A DNA stretch of 64,000 bases from Luteimonas sp. 9C (GTDB lineage: Bacteria; Pseudomonadota; Gammaproteobacteria; Xanthomonadales; Xanthomonadaceae): positions 1,279,670-1,343,669 of the forward strand of contig NZ_LR733312.1 in NCBI RefSeq assembly GCF_902506295.1. The letters run 5' to 3'. The notes below the pieces were generated by a model. The model saw only the letters and a program-made list of their open reading frames with translations. It was not told the origin of the DNA and did no database searches. The stretch's first letter is position 1; every line of letters starts with the position of its first letter. Shown piece after piece: positions 43,085 through 54,233 of this stretch. The position numbers were made by a program, and so were the translations under genes.

Positions 43085-45459
43085 GTGCCCGCCTGTGTGC
43101 GCTGGAACTGCGTGCACCACTCGACGAAGGCATCGGCGGCGAGCGGTCGCGAGAACAGGTAGCCCTGCACCATGTCGCACCGGAGCGCCTCGAGGATCGC
43201 CAGACTCTCCGGCCCCTCGACGCCTTCGGCGATGACCTTCAGACCCATGTTGTGGCCGATCTCGATCGCCGATCGCACGATCACCGCATCGCCGCTGCCA
43301 TTGCCCAGGTCGGAAACGAAGCTCCTGTCGATCTTGATCTCGTCCACCGCCAGGCTGCGCAACTGCGCGAGCGAGGAGTGGCCGGTGCCGAAATCGTCGA
43401 TCGACAGGCGTACGCCCTGCCCGCGCAGCCGGTGCATGGTGGCCCGCGCCGCCTCGACGTCCCGCATCACGGTGTGCTCCGTCACTTCCAGCACCAGGCT
43501 GCCCGCGGCGACGCCGTGGGCCTGCAGGCACTGCCCCACGTAGCCGGGCAGGTCGCCGTCGACGAGATCCATCGGCGACAGGTTGACCGCCACGCCTTCG
43601 ATCAGGCCATCGGCGATCCACGGCGCGACCTGGCGCAGGGCATCGTCGATCACATGGCGGGTGATCGCGCGGATCATCCCGGAGCGTTCGGCCAGCGGAA
43701 TGAACTCGTCGGGCGTCACGTCGCCGTACTCGGGGGTCGTCCAGCGCAGCAGCGCTTCGACGTGCACCACGCGGCGGCTGGCGAGATCGATCTTGGGCTG
43801 GAACACCAGCCGGAACTGGCGCAGTTCGAGTGCGTGCCGCAGCAGACCCATCAAGCCGACCTGGCGCAGATGGTGTTCGTCGTCGCCGGCCCGATAGACC
43901 AGCACGCGCCGGTGCTGCTGCTTGGCTTCGTACATCGCGATGTCGGCCCGCCGCAGCAGCGTCGCCGCGTCGTCCGCGTGGGCCGGATAGACCGCGACGC
44001 CGATGCTGGCTTCCAGGCCGACCTGGGTGTCCGCCAGCAGGAACGGGGTCTCCAGCACCCGGGCGAGCTGGCGCGCGCGTTCGCAGGCCGCATCGGCGTC
44101 CGCATCGTCGAGCAGCACCAGGAATTCGTCGCCGCCCAGCCGCGCGAGCATGTCCTCGCCCCGCACCGCCGCGCGCAGGCGCTGCGCGACCCCGGTCAGC
44201 ACCGCGTCGCCGTAGACGTGGCCCAGCGAATCGTTGATCTCCTTGAAGCGGTCCAGATCGAGGATCAGGACCGCGCAGGTGCGGCCGTGCCCGCGGGCGC
44301 GTTCGATCGTGCGCGCCAGCACGCCCAGCGCGTGGCTGCGGTTCGGCAGTCCAGTGAGCTCGTCGTGGGTGGACTGGAAGCGGATGCGCGCCTCGCGCTG
44401 GCCGATCTCGCGCTGCATCGCATTGAATGCACCGGCGAGATCGGCGAGCTCGTCGCGGCCACGCACCGGCAGTGGATCCGCGTAATCACCCGCGCCGATG
44501 CGCCGCGCGGCATCGGCCAGCCGCTGCACCGGACGCGCGATGCCCTGCCCCACCAGCACCGCGAGCGCGGCCGCCACGAGCGCCGCGAGCCCGGCCACCC
44601 ACAGGATCTGGTCGCGCAGCCGGTGATACGGGGCCAGCGCCTCGTCGAGGTCGGCCAGCAGCATCACCTGCACCCCCTGGCCGGCGCCCTGCGCGGCGCG
44701 GAAGGTATGCGAGGCGTAATGACGGCCATCGAGCGCGAGGTCGACATTGTCGCCATCGGCCGCGCGGCCGGCGTAACGGCTGCGGCGCAGCGCTTCGGTC
44801 TGGGGATCGGGCAGCGTCGAGGCGAGCACGCGGAGGTGGTCGCCATCGTCCTCGACGAACACCACCTCCATGCCGACGATGCCGCGGTAACGGCGCGCCA
44901 GCACCTCGCCGTACTGCAGCCCCACCGCCGCCCATGCCACGCGGCGCGGCGCCATCACCGGCACCACCGCCACCAGGAACGGCCGTGCGTCGAGCAGCGC
45001 GACACCGGTCGCCCGGCCCTCGGCCCCCGCCTGGGCGAGCAGCGGCGCCATCGCGCGCGCGGTATCGGCATCGTCTTCGGGGCCGATCGCCACCTGCACC
45101 GCGCCGTCCGGCGCCAGCAACAGGGCGACATCGGCATTGATCCGCGTGCCCTGGTTGAGCAGCGCGATTTCGGCCGTCGGCTGGTCCCGGGTGGCGACCG
45201 CGGCCCGGAAGGCGAAATCGTCGGCCAGCACCGAGACCGATTCCTGCAACCGTTCGGCACTGGCGGCGGACAGCTGCGCCCACACGCGCTCGCTGACCCG
45301 CAGCTGCTCGCCCAGCTGTTCGCGCACCGCGCGCTCGGCGGCAACCCCGACGATGCCCAGCGTCGCGATCTGGGCGCCGATCAGCAGCAGCAGGAATCCC
45401 AGGACGATGCGCCCGCGGAAACCGAGACCGCGTCTCGGCAGCAGCGGCTCATCCCCCAC
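43081..45459 (-). CDS. Membrane GGDEF-EAL protein (c-di-GMP synthesis/breakdown)
   Basis: A 792-residue bifunctional candidate. Transmembrane helices at about 17-40 and 295-318 enclose a periplasmic sensing domain of about 250 residues. HAMP follows (about 318-370), then GGDEF (motif intact at 442-446) and EAL (motif at 568-570, with DDFGTG downstream). Both active sites look intact by motif. The likely start is a GTG, 8 nt after GGAG and overlapping the cupredoxin stop by 11 bp; an in-frame ATG lies 45 bp upstream inside that gene. The periplasmic domain is the right place to sense the redox or gas state reported by its secreted neighbours. Confidence 0.9.
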   Translation of the reverse strand: MGDEPLLPRRGLGFRGRIVLGFLLLLIGAQIATLGIVGVAAERAVREQLGEQLRVSERVWAQLSAASAERLQESVSVLADDFAFRAAVATRDQPTAEIALLNQGTRINADVALLLAPDGAVQVAIGPEDDADTARAMAPLLAQAGAEGRATGVALLDARPFLVAVVPVMAPRRVAWAAVGLQYGEVLARRYRGIVGMEVVFVEDDGDHLRVLASTLPDPQTEALRRSRYAGRAADGDNVDLALDGRHYASHTFRAAQGAGQGVQVMLLADLDEALAPYHRLRDQILWVAGLAALVAAALAVLVGQGIARPVQRLADAARRIGAGDYADPLPVRGRDELADLAGAFNAMQREIGQREARIRFQSTHDELTGLPNRSHALGVLARTIERARGHGRTCAVLILDLDRFKEINDSLGHVYGDAVLTGVAQRLRAAVRGEDMLARLGGDEFLVLLDDADADAACERARQLARVLETPFLLADTQVGLEASIGVAVYPAHADDAATLLRRADIAMYEAKQQHRRVLVYRAGDDEHHLRQVGLMGLLRHALELRQFRLVFQPKIDLASRRVVHVEALLRWTTPEYGDVTPDEFIPLAERSGMIRAITRHVIDDALRQVAPWIADGLIEGVAVNLSPMDLVDGDLPGYVGQCLQAHGVAAGSLVLEVTEHTVMRDVEAARATMHRLRGQGVRLSIDDFGTGHSSLAQLRSLAVDEIKIDRSFVSDLGNGSGDAVIVRSAIEIGHNMGLKVIAEGVEGPESLAILEALRCDMVQGYLFSRPLAADAFVEWCTQFQRTQAGT

Positions 45460-46144
45460 GCTTGAGACTCCGGAACCGCTCCTGCAGCTGACGCAGCCGT
45501 GCATCGGCCGGTTGCGGCGCCATGCGCGCGGCCTCCAGATCGAGCGTGACCCGCTCGACCTGCCCCGCGCCCACCCGCACGCGGCGCGTCACCGGCGCAC
45601 CGGGACCGGCGTCGAGCCGCTCGTGCCAGATTTGCAGCGTGTAATCGCCGGCCGGCGCCTGCAGCCGCGCCGCACCGGCGGCATCGGTGGTGGCGAAGTA
45701 CGGCGTATCGAGTACGACGACGTAGCCGAGCATCCAGTCATGGATGTTGCAGCCCAGCTCGACCACGCCCGGCGTCTCGAACAGCACCGGCTGGGCCTGG
45801 CGTCCGCTGTAGAGCGGCAGCTCGAAACGCTGCGCCGGCGAGAACGAATAGACCTGGTGGCGGAAATTGTCGCTGTTGGGAAACCGCACCCGGCTTCCGA
45901 CCGTGACCGGCAGCACGTGCGGCACGAATTCCGCCTGGCGCTGGTCGATTTCGCCCGTCATCGGGCGCACGGCCGCACGCGCGGCCGGCGAATGCAGACT
46001 CACCACGGCGCCTGCCAGGCGTGCACCGTCCCCGTCCACCGATACCGTCAGCGACGCCGCCACTGCACCATCCATTGCACAGACCGCGAGCGCGCACAGA
46101 CTCCATTGCAACGCCCGGAGGCGCAGCCCGTTCCACGCGATCAT
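45449..46144 (-). CDS. Secreted cupredoxin-like protein (methylamine utilization protein family)
   Basis: A 231-residue protein with a signal peptide (about 1-30, AVA-AS). A cupredoxin-like fold is suggested by ligands His96 (NFRHQVYSF), Cys132, His135 and Met138 (GCNIHDWM), the type-1 copper set. A C-terminal beta domain (about 150-215, carboxypeptidase-regulatory-like) follows. Homologues are annotated as methylamine utilization proteins by distant likeness, but no methylamine dehydrogenase genes are here. First gene of the operon with GGDEF-EAL, DUF3034 and truncated globin. Confidence 0.82.
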   Translation of the reverse strand: MIAWNGLRLRALQWSLCALAVCAMDGAVAASLTVSVDGDGARLAGAVVSLHSPAARAAVRPMTGEIDQRQAEFVPHVLPVTVGSRVRFPNSDNFRHQVYSFSPAQRFELPLYSGRQAQPVLFETPGVVELGCNIHDWMLGYVVVLDTPYFATTDAAGAARLQAPAGDYTLQIWHERLDAGPGAPVTRRVRVGAGQVERVTLDLEAARMAPQPADARLRQLQERFRSLKRGG

Positions 46145-46307
46145 TCCCGATAGTCCCCTTGCTCACCGCACGCAAGCGGCCCGCGCATTGCACCAGAACC
46201 GGTGACCTCGCGCCACCGGCATGCGATCGCTGCGTCGAGGTCTCGCGGCGCGGACGACCCGGACGTTCGCCAAGCCGTGCGACACGTTGCCGCACGCATC
46301 CGCACAC

Positions 46308-46335
46308 GGAAACGGCGCCGCGAGGGCGCCGTTCC
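46308..46335 (-). terminator. Hairpin after the oxygenase gene
   Basis: A 9-bp perfect stem, AACGGCGCC / GGCGCCGTT with a 5-nt loop, starts about 35 bp past the oxygenase stop. Only three T follow. The remaining gap to the cupredoxin start (46145-46307) must hold that operon's promoter; I see no strong match. Confidence 0.5.
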
Positions 46336-46370
46336 ATCGGGACGTCGGCCCGGAGGCCGTGTCTGCGGTC

Positions 46371-47309
46371 CTACTTCAGCTTGATTTCGCGCAGACGCTC
46401 TTCGAGATAGCCCTGCGCGGTGATCGCCTCGGGATACCGGCTCGGATTGCCGTCGCTCACCGTCGACGGCAGCACGTCGATGACGAAATCCGGATTCGGG
46501 TGCAGGAAGAACGGCACCGAATAGCGCGGCTTGCGCGCCTGCTCGCCCGGCGGATTGGTCACGCGGTGCGTCGTCGACGGATACACGTGGTTGGTCAGGC
46601 GCTGCAGCATGTCGCCGATGTTGACGACGATGGTGTCGGCGTCGGATGTGAACGGCACCCACTCGCCACGCGATGACTTCACTTCCAGGCCGGCCGCGCT
46701 CGCGCCGACCAGCAGCGTGATCAGGTTGATGTCCTCGTGCGCGCCGGCGCGCTCGTTCGGAATGTCGTCGGCGGTGATCGGCGGGTAGTGGATCGGGCGC
46801 AGGATCGAGTTGCCGTAGTCGGTCTTGTCGACGAAGTAGTCCTCCGGCAGACCGATATGCAGCGCCAGCGCCGACAGCACCTTCGAGCCCAGCGCATCGA
46901 GCGTCTGGTACAGGCCGTAGCCGTGTTCGCGGAAGCCCGGCACCTCGGTCGGCCACAGGTTCGGCGGCATGACGTCACGGTACTTCGAGTCGTCGGGAAT
47001 CTCGCGGCCGATGTGCCAGAACTCCTTGAGGTCGAAATGCTGGGCACCCTTCGCGGTTTCCACGCCGAACGCGGTGTAGCCGCGCGCACCGCCGCCGCCT
47101 GCCACGTGATACTGCTGCTTGGTCGCGTCCGGCAGGGCGAAGAACGCCTTGAACACGTCGTAGGCGCCATCGATCTGCGCCTGCGGAATGCCGTGCCCGT
47201 TGATGCCCGCGAAGCCCCACTCGCGGTAGGCGGCGCCGAGTTCGGCCACGAAGGCGTCCCGGTCCGTGCCGAAACGGCGGATGTCGAGCGTGGGAATACG
47301 GGGGGGCAT
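46371..47309 (-). CDS. Isopenicillin N synthase-family 2OG/Fe(II)-type oxygenase
   Basis: A 312-residue non-haem iron enzyme. The N-terminal DIOX_N region contains REWGFAGINGHGIP. The iron triad is His191 and Asp193 (AHEDINLITLL) with His248 (STTHRV), and Arg262-x-Ser264 (RYSVPFF) is the 2-oxoglutarate-binding pair. The substrate is unknown; no biosynthetic cluster surrounds it. It starts 16 bp after glmM ends, so it is probably co-transcribed with accD-glmM. Confidence 0.88.
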   Translation of the reverse strand: MPPRIPTLDIRRFGTDRDAFVAELGAAYREWGFAGINGHGIPQAQIDGAYDVFKAFFALPDATKQQYHVAGGGGARGYTAFGVETAKGAQHFDLKEFWHIGREIPDDSKYRDVMPPNLWPTEVPGFREHGYGLYQTLDALGSKVLSALALHIGLPEDYFVDKTDYGNSILRPIHYPPITADDIPNERAGAHEDINLITLLVGASAAGLEVKSSRGEWVPFTSDADTIVVNIGDMLQRLTNHVYPSTTHRVTNPPGEQARKPRYSVPFFLHPNPDFVIDVLPSTVSDGNPSRYPEAITAQGYLEERLREIKLK

Positions 47310-47325
47310 CGCGGACTCCTTGGAA

Positions 47326-48675
47326 TCAGGCGGCGGCCGCGCGCACGGCGTCGGCCAGTTGGTCGAGGGTCGATTGCATCAGGGTGTCGTCGTCGGCTTC
47401 GACGGTCACACGGACCACCGGCTCGGTACCCGAAGGACGCAGGAACGCGCGGCCACGGCCCTGCACGGCGGCCTGTGCATCGGCGAGCGCGGCCTGCACG
47501 GCCGGCGCGTCCGCCGGCTTCGATGCACCTGCGTAGCGCACGTTGATGGTCTTCTGCGGCACTTTCGACAGACCATGCAGCGCTTCCTGCAGCGACTGCC
47601 CGCGTCGACGCAGCACCTCGAGCACCTGCAGCGCGCTGATGATGCCGTCGCCGGTCGTCGCGCGGTCCAGGCACAGCAGGTGGCCGGAGGTTTCGCCGCC
47701 CAGCACGCCGTCGTGTTCGAGCAGCATCTGGTGCACGTAGCGGTCGCCGACCTTCGCGCGGGCGAAGCCGATGCCGGCCTCGCCGAACGCACGTTCCAGG
47801 CCGAAATTGCTCATCAGCGTGCCGACCACCGGACCCTGCAGACGGCCCGACTGGTGCCAGTCGCGCGCGAGGACGTACAGCAGATCATCGCCGTCGCGCA
47901 CGGTGCCGTTGGCATCGACGAACAGCACGCGGTCGCCGTCGCCGTCGAAGGCGATGCCGAGATTCGCGCCGCTGCGGCTGACGCGCTCGCTCAGGAATTC
48001 GGGATGGGTGGAGCCGACGCCGGCATTGATGTTGACGCCGTTGGGCTCGGCGCCGATCACCTCGACCTGCGCGCCGAGTTCGCGCAGCACGATCGGGCCG
48101 ACCTGGTAGGTCGCGCCGTTCGCGCAGTCCACCACGATGCGCATGCCGTCGAGATCGAAACCACGCGGCACCGAGGCCTTGCAGGCTTCGACGTAGCGGC
48201 CTACCGCGTCACGGGTGCGCACGGCCTTGCCGAGCTTCTCGGAGGCGACGGTGCGGAACGGCTGGTCGAGCGCGGCTTCGATCGCGAGTTCGGTCGCGTC
48301 GTCGAGCTTCTCGCCCTGCGCGCTGAAGAACTTGATGCCGTTGTCGTGATGCGGATTGTGCGAGGCGGAAATGACGATGCCGCCGTCGGCGCCGAGCGAG
48401 CGCGTCAGATGCGCGACCGCGGGCGTCGGCATCGGGCCCATCAGCTGCACGTCCACACCCGCCGCGACCAGCCCGGCTTCCAGCGCGGCCTCGAACATAT
48501 AGTTCGAGATGCGCGTGTCCTTGCCGATCAGCACCTGCGGACGCCGCCAGTCGCCGCCGCGTCCGCGCAGCGAATGGCCGTAGGCATTGCCCAGGCGCAG
48601 TACGAAATCGGCGGAGATCGAGCCTTCGCCGACCCGCCCGCGGATGCCATCCGTCCCGAAATACCGACGGCTCAC
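47326..48675 (-). CDS. glmM: Phosphoglucosamine mutase
   Basis: A 449-residue enzyme converting glucosamine 6-phosphate to glucosamine 1-phosphate for UDP-GlcNAc, peptidoglycan and LPS. It starts [16 protein letters not shown]; the phosphoserine is Ser105 in [12 protein letters not shown]; the metal loop [11 protein letters not shown] and the C-terminal [12 protein letters not shown] phosphate loop are intact. It overlaps accD by 4 bp. Confidence 0.96.
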   Translation of the reverse strand: MSRRYFGTDGIRGRVGEGSISADFVLRLGNAYGHSLRGRGGDWRRPQVLIGKDTRISNYMFEAALEAGLVAAGVDVQLMGPMPTPAVAHLTRSLGADGGIVISASHNPHHDNGIKFFSAQGEKLDDATELAIEAALDQPFRTVASEKLGKAVRTRDAVGRYVEACKASVPRGFDLDGMRIVVDCANGATYQVGPIVLRELGAQVEVIGAEPNGVNINAGVGSTHPEFLSERVSRSGANLGIAFDGDGDRVLFVDANGTVRDGDDLLYVLARDWHQSGRLQGPVVGTLMSNFGLERAFGEAGIGFARAKVGDRYVHQMLLEHDGVLGGETSGHLLCLDRATTGDGIISALQVLEVLRRRGQSLQEALHGLSKVPQKTINVRYAGASKPADAPAVQAALADAQAAVQGRGRAFLRPSGTEPVVRVTVEADDDTLMQSTLDQLADAVRAAAA

Positions 48676-49553
48676 GCAGCGGCCTCGATCGGCATGTCCT
48701 GCTTGCCGAGCAATGCCACCAGACGGGAAATGCGGTCGCGCATTTCGCGGCGATCGCAGATCTGGTCGATCGCGCCGTGCTCGAGCAGGAATTCCGAGGT
48801 CTGGAAGCCTTCGGGCAGGGTCTCGCGCACGGTCTGCTCGATCACGCGCGGGCCGGCGAACCCGATCAGCGCTTCGGGCTCGGCGATGTTGATGTCGCCG
48901 AGCATCGCGAACGAGGCGGAGGTCCCGCCGTAGGTCGGGTTGGTCAGCACCGAGATGTACGGCAGGCCCGCTTCGCGCAGCCGTGCCAGCGCGGCCGAGG
49001 TCTTGGCCATCTGCAGCAGCGAGAACATGCTCTCCTGCATGCGCATGCCACCGCTCGCGGCGAAGCTCACGAAGGGCGCGTGCAGGGCGAGCGCCTGCTC
49101 GGCGGCGCGGGCGAACTTCTCGCCGCCGACCGAGCCCATCGAGCCGCCCATGTAGGCGAAGTCCATCGCGGCGGCGACGATCGGGCGCTGCATCAGCGTG
49201 CCCTGCATCGCGATCAGCGTGTCTCGCTCACCGGTGGCGCGCTGCGCGGCCTTGATGCGGTCCGAGTACTTCTTCTGGTCCTTGAACTTCAGGATGTCGG
49301 TCGGGCCCAGATCGGCCGCGATCTCATGCAGGCTGCCCGGGTCCAGAAATGCCTTCAGGCGCGCGCGCGCGCGGATCGCGCGGTGGAAGTTGCACTTCGG
49401 GCAGACCTCCAGATTCTCTTCGAGCTCCGGGCCGTACAGCACGGCGCTGCAGCGCTCGCACTTCTCCCACAGGCCTTCGGGAACGCTGCGCTTCTTGGCC
49501 GCGGGCGCATCGGTGCGGATGCGCGGCGGCATGATCTTCTGCAACCAGGACAT
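48672..49553 (-). CDS. accD: Acetyl-CoA carboxylase carboxyltransferase subunit beta
   Basis: A 293-residue subunit that, with AccA, moves the carboxyl group from biotin to acetyl-CoA in fatty-acid synthesis. Cys32, Cys35, Cys51 and Cys54 form the zinc ribbon. The crotonase-like core includes [12 protein letters not shown] and ASGGMRMQE. It follows trpA after 95 bp and precedes glmM. Confidence 0.96.
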   Translation of the reverse strand: MSWLQKIMPPRIRTDAPAAKKRSVPEGLWEKCERCSAVLYGPELEENLEVCPKCNFHRAIRARARLKAFLDPGSLHEIAADLGPTDILKFKDQKKYSDRIKAAQRATGERDTLIAMQGTLMQRPIVAAAMDFAYMGGSMGSVGGEKFARAAEQALALHAPFVSFAASGGMRMQESMFSLLQMAKTSAALARLREAGLPYISVLTNPTYGGTSASFAMLGDINIAEPEALIGFAGPRVIEQTVRETLPEGFQTSEFLLEHGAIDQICDRREMRDRISRLVALLGKQDMPIEAAA

Positions 49554-49648
49554 GGGCGTATTTCTCCCGACGGCCGCAACGGGGCCGCAAAACGCGGAAG
49601 TGTACCCGACCGCCCCCGGCGGCCCGCTGCCCGCAATGCCGCCCCGGT

Positions 49649-50455
49649 TCAGGGAGCGTCGAGCGCCCTGCGCAACGGCGCAAGAAACGCCTGCGCCCGT
49701 GCAGCGGCCTCGTTCGCATCCGCTGCCCCGTCGAGCGCGGCGACCAGCGCACTGCCGACGACGACACCGTCGGCATCGACCGCCATCGCGGCGGCACTCG
49801 CGGCGTCACGGATACCGAAACCGGCCACCACCGGCGCACGGCTGGCGGCGCGGATCGACCGCAGCCGGGTCGAGGCCTGCACGGGATCGAGCCGCTCCGC
49901 CGCGCCGGTCACCCCGGCGAAACTCACGTAGTACAGATAGCCCTGCGCGCGTGCGCACAGCGCCTCGATGCGCGCGTCGGTCGTCGTCGGGGAGGCCAGC
50001 AGCACCAGCGCGATGCCGGCCGCGTCGAAGCCCACGCGGAAGTCGTCGGCTTCCTCGGGTGGCAGGTCGACCAGCAGCACGCCGTCCACGCCGGCCTCTG
50101 CGGCCTGGCGCGCGAACGTGTCGGCGCCGCGGATGTCGACCGGATTCAGATAACCCATCAGCACGACCGGCGTGGTGACGTCCTGCGCGCGGAAGGTGCG
50201 TACCGCGTCGAGCACGTAGGTCATGCCCGCGCCGCGTCCCAGCGCGCGCTCGGAACTGCGCTGGATGGTCGGGCCGTCCGCCATCGGGTCGGAGAACGGC
50301 ACACCGAGTTCGATGACGTCGGCGCCGGCCGCGACCAGCGCATGCATCACCGGCACGGTGGCCTTGAGCGCGGGGTCGCCCGCGGTGAAGAACGGGATCA
50401 GGGCCTTGCGGCCGGCGTCGCGGAGTGCGGCGAAGCGGCTGTCGATGCGGTTCAT
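49649..50455 (-). CDS. trpA: Tryptophan synthase alpha chain
   Basis: A 268-residue TIM barrel that cleaves indole-3-glycerol phosphate. Catalytic Glu49 and Asp60 lie in [15 protein letters not shown] at the canonical numbers. FTAGDP and the phosphate motifs GFGI and GSALV are present. The ATG at 50453-50455 gives the standard length; the frame extends upstream to 50527 and would overlap trpB, but that segment is not family-like. Confidence 0.96.
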   Translation of the reverse strand: MNRIDSRFAALRDAGRKALIPFFTAGDPALKATVPVMHALVAAGADVIELGVPFSDPMADGPTIQRSSERALGRGAGMTYVLDAVRTFRAQDVTTPVVLMGYLNPVDIRGADTFARQAAEAGVDGVLLVDLPPEEADDFRVGFDAAGIALVLLASPTTTDARIEALCARAQGYLYYVSFAGVTGAAERLDPVQASTRLRSIRAASRAPVVAGFGIRDAASAAAMAVDADGVVVGSALVAALDGAADANEAAARAQAFLAPLRRALDAP

Positions 50456-50523
50456 GGCGGTGCGGGGCGCTCCGGTGCCTGAAGCGGCCAGTCGCGACGC
50501 CGTGGAGTCGACGCTGGACGCAC

Positions 50524-51741
<1,218 letters not shown>

Positions 51742-51810
51742 CAGGGCGGGCCACGGTGCGGACTGACTCGTACTCTAACGCACACATCGCACGACCAGAA
51801 TCGATAAGAT

Positions 51811-51826
51811 CTGACGGAACCGTCAG
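51811..51826. promoter_or_regulatory. Palindromic operator candidate between trpB and the LysR gene
   Basis: CTGACGG-AA-CCGTCAG is a perfect 16-bp inverted repeat 10 bp before the regulator ATG and 70 bp before trpB, in a 95-bp divergent gap. Its place suits autorepression of the regulator and activation of trpBA. The trpB side has only a weak promoter (TTCTGG / TAGAGT, 17 bp apart), as expected for an activator-dependent gene. Confidence 0.6.
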
Positions 51827-51836
51827 GAAATCTCAC

Positions 51837-52721
51837 ATGCCGGACACCGATCTGCCACCGCTCAACGCGCTGCGCGCCTTCGAGGCCGCCGCGCGCCTCG
51901 GCAGCCTGAGCCGCGCGGCCGAGGCGCTGCACGTGACCCATGGCGCGATCAGCCGCCAGGTGCGCCTGCTCGAGGACGCGCTGGGGACGGCCCTGTTCGT
52001 GCGCGCGGGTCGTGGCCTGCGGCTCACCCCGGCCGGGCTGCGGATGCGCGATGCCGCGGGCGATGCATTCGCGCGTCTGCAGGGCGCGGCCGCGGCGATC
52101 CGGCGCTCGGGCGCCGGACAGGCGCGCGTGCTTGGGTGTCCGGGGAGCCTGCTCGCCCGCTGGATGATTCCGCGACTGCCGCGCCTGGGCGAGGCCCTGC
52201 CCGACCTGACCCTGCACCTGTCGCCGCACGAGGGCGCGTTCCCGGCCTCGCTGGACGGCTTCGATGCCGCGTTGCTGATCGGCACGCCGCCGTGGCCGGC
52301 TTCGTGGAGGGTGCGCGCACTCGCGTCGGAGCGGATCGGCCCGGTGCTCAGCGCGCGTCACGTCGACGCGACACGTCTCGCGGCCCTGGGCCCCGAGGCG
52401 CTGCTGCGCGAACCGTTGCTGCACACCGCTTCACGCCCGCAGGCCTGGCCGACGTGGGCCTCGCTGCAGGGCGCCGCGTCGCCGGACGATCTCGGCACGG
52501 GATTCGAGCATCTGTACTTCCTGCTCGAAGCTGCGGCCGCCGGGCTCGGCGTCGCGATTGCGCCGCAGGAACTCGTCGCCGACGATCTCGCCGCGGGCCG
52601 CCTGCTCGCGCCGTGGGGTTTCGTCGAAACCGATGCGCAGTGGATCCTGGCGACGCGCCGGGACGATGACGATCCGCGTCTCGATGCGCTGGCGGCGTGG
52701 CTCCGGCAGGAACTGGCCTGA
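51837..52721 (+). CDS. LysR-family regulator, TrpI/GcvA-like
   Basis: A 294-residue regulator. N-terminal winged helix-turn-helix ([27 protein letters not shown], residues about 21-47 described by position), then a periplasmic-binding-like effector domain (about 92-290). The sequence style ([17 protein letters not shown]) is that of the GcvA/TrpI group. Divergence from trpBA suggests it controls these genes, perhaps with indole-glycerol phosphate as co-inducer as in Pseudomonas TrpI; this is inference from context. The ATG at 51837 is preferred to the in-frame ATG at 51756, which would cover the operator. Confidence 0.88.
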   Translation: MPDTDLPPLNALRAFEAAARLGSLSRAAEALHVTHGAISRQVRLLEDALGTALFVRAGRGLRLTPAGLRMRDAAGDAFARLQGAAAAIRRSGAGQARVLGCPGSLLARWMIPRLPRLGEALPDLTLHLSPHEGAFPASLDGFDAALLIGTPPWPASWRVRALASERIGPVLSARHVDATRLAALGPEALLREPLLHTASRPQAWPTWASLQGAASPDDLGTGFEHLYFLLEAAAAGLGVAIAPQELVADDLAAGRLLAPWGFVETDAQWILATRRDDDDPRLDALAAWLRQELA

Positions 52722-52804
52722 CGGCACGTGGAAGCGCGCGTGCGCGCGATCGGCGTCACCGGCAGAGTCCAGCGCGCGCAGGCGCGTGCCTGCACGGACC
52801 GCGA

Positions 52805-53440
52805 TCAACGGATGCCGCGCACCGCCTCGACGAACGCGCGCATCCGCGCTGCATCCTTGATGCCCGGCGCGGATTCGATGCCGCTGGAGACATCGACGCC
52901 CGCCGGGTGCGCCACCTCGATGGCATGCGCGACATTGCCCGCATCGAGTCCGCCGGCGAGCCAGAACGGCGTGTCGAGCGATGCCGGCAGGGCCGCCCAG
53001 TCGAAGCGCTCCCCACTGCCGCCGGGCTCGCCGGCCGCGTGACCGTCGAACAGGAAGGCCGACGCGTGCGGCCACGCATCGAGCGTGCGCAGCGCCGCGG
53101 CCGGATCGCCGCCCATCGCAATCGCTTTCCAGTACGGCAGACCGAACTGCACGCAGAACGCGTCGTCTTCGGCGCCATGGAACTGCAGGATGTCCGGTCG
53201 CACCGCCGATACGATCCCGGCGACATCGTCGGCCGGCGTGTCCATCGTCAACGCGACGATGCGGACCGAGGGCGGCACCGCATCGCGCAGCACCCGCGCC
53301 GCATCCGGCGTGAGCCGACGCGCACTGCGCGCCGCGAACACCAGGCCGATGCAATCGACGCCGAGCGCGACCGCTTCGGCCACGTCTTCGGCGCGGGTCA
53401 GACCGCAGAACTTGATCCGCGTGGAAACCGGTGCGCTCAT
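52805..53440 (-). CDS. trpF: Phosphoribosylanthranilate isomerase
   Basis: A 211-residue TIM barrel of tryptophan synthesis. Catalytic Cys12 lies in [11 protein letters not shown], and the general acid Asp in [16 protein letters not shown] and GVDVSSGIE are family marks. It overlaps truA by 4 bp (ATGA) and is separated from trpBA by the LysR gene. Confidence 0.95.
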   Translation of the reverse strand: MSAPVSTRIKFCGLTRAEDVAEAVALGVDCIGLVFAARSARRLTPDAARVLRDAVPPSVRIVALTMDTPADDVAGIVSAVRPDILQFHGAEDDAFCVQFGLPYWKAIAMGGDPAAALRTLDAWPHASAFLFDGHAAGEPGGSGERFDWAALPASLDTPFWLAGGLDAGNVAHAIEVAHPAGVDVSSGIESAPGIKDAARMRAFVEAVRGIR

Positions 53441-54225
53441 GGCGACAGCGTCACGTCCGCCGGCAGTGCCCACTCCGGCGGATACAGCGGTCCAAGAAAC
53501 ACGAGACCGGCCGCGGGTGCGGTGGGGCCGGCGACACTGCGATCGCGTCCTGCCAGCAGTTCGCCGATCCAGGTTTCGGGTTGTTCACCGGCACCCACCA
53601 CGAGCAGCGAACCGACGATGTTGCGCACCATGTGGTGCAGGAACGCGTTCGCCTGCACTTCGACGATGACCTCGTCGCCGTCCCGCCTCACGCCGATGCG
53701 CTGCAGGTCGCGGCGCGCGTGCGGTGCCTGGCAGTGCACGGTACGGAACGCGGAGAAGTCCTGCTCACCCAGCAGTGCCTGCGCGGCGCGCTGCATGGCG
53801 TCGGCGTCGAGCGGGCGCAGTTCCCACGACAGGTACTGCCGATGCAGTGCGGGTCGCACGGGCCGGTTGATGAGCCGGTAGCGGTAGTGCCGGGCGCGCG
53901 CGGAAAACCGGGCGCTGAAATCGTCGGGCACCGGCTGGGCCCAACGCACGCAGACCGCCGGCGGCAGGTGCGCGGTGGTGCCGAGCATCCACGCGCGCGG
54001 CGTGCGCACCGCCTCGGTATCGAAGTGCACGACCTGGCAGCGCGCGTGCACGCCGGCATCGGTGCGCCCCGCGCACGTGGTCACGACCGGATGCGCGGCG
54101 ACGCGCGACAGCGCCGTTTCCAGCGCGGCCTGCACGGAGCCGGGGCCGGTTTCGGCTGCCTTGCCCAGCCGCTGCCAGCCGTGGAAGCCATGGCCGTCGT
54201 ACTCGACGCCAATCGCAACCCGCAT
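53437..54225 (-). CDS. truA: tRNA pseudouridine(38-40) synthase
   Basis: A 262-residue enzyme modifying the anticodon arm of tRNAs. Catalytic Asp56 is in [23 protein letters not shown] at the N-terminus and [11 protein letters not shown] near 205 are family marks. It sits between fimV and trpF, an order common in this group and in Pseudomonas. Confidence 0.95.
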   Translation of the reverse strand: MRVAIGVEYDGHGFHGWQRLGKAAETGPGSVQAALETALSRVAAHPVVTTCAGRTDAGVHARCQVVHFDTEAVRTPRAWMLGTTAHLPPAVCVRWAQPVPDDFSARFSARARHYRYRLINRPVRPALHRQYLSWELRPLDADAMQRAAQALLGEQDFSAFRTVHCQAPHARRDLQRIGVRRDGDEVIVEVQANAFLHHMVRNIVGSLLVVGAGEQPETWIGELLAGRDRSVAGPTAPAAGLVFLGPLYPPEWALPADVTLSP

Positions 54226-54233
54226 CGCGGTAG

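Noticed and set aside
45449..46144. Real methylamine utilization (mau) function
   Set aside because: Only the cupredoxin-like likeness supports that name; no methylamine dehydrogenase or tryptophylquinone-maturation genes are in the window, and the neighbours point to signalling.
46371..47309. Isopenicillin N synthase proper, paired with the penicillin acylase gene as an antibiotic pathway
   Set aside because: The genes are about 37 kb apart, no NRPS is present, and both belong to broad families where the name does not fix the substrate.
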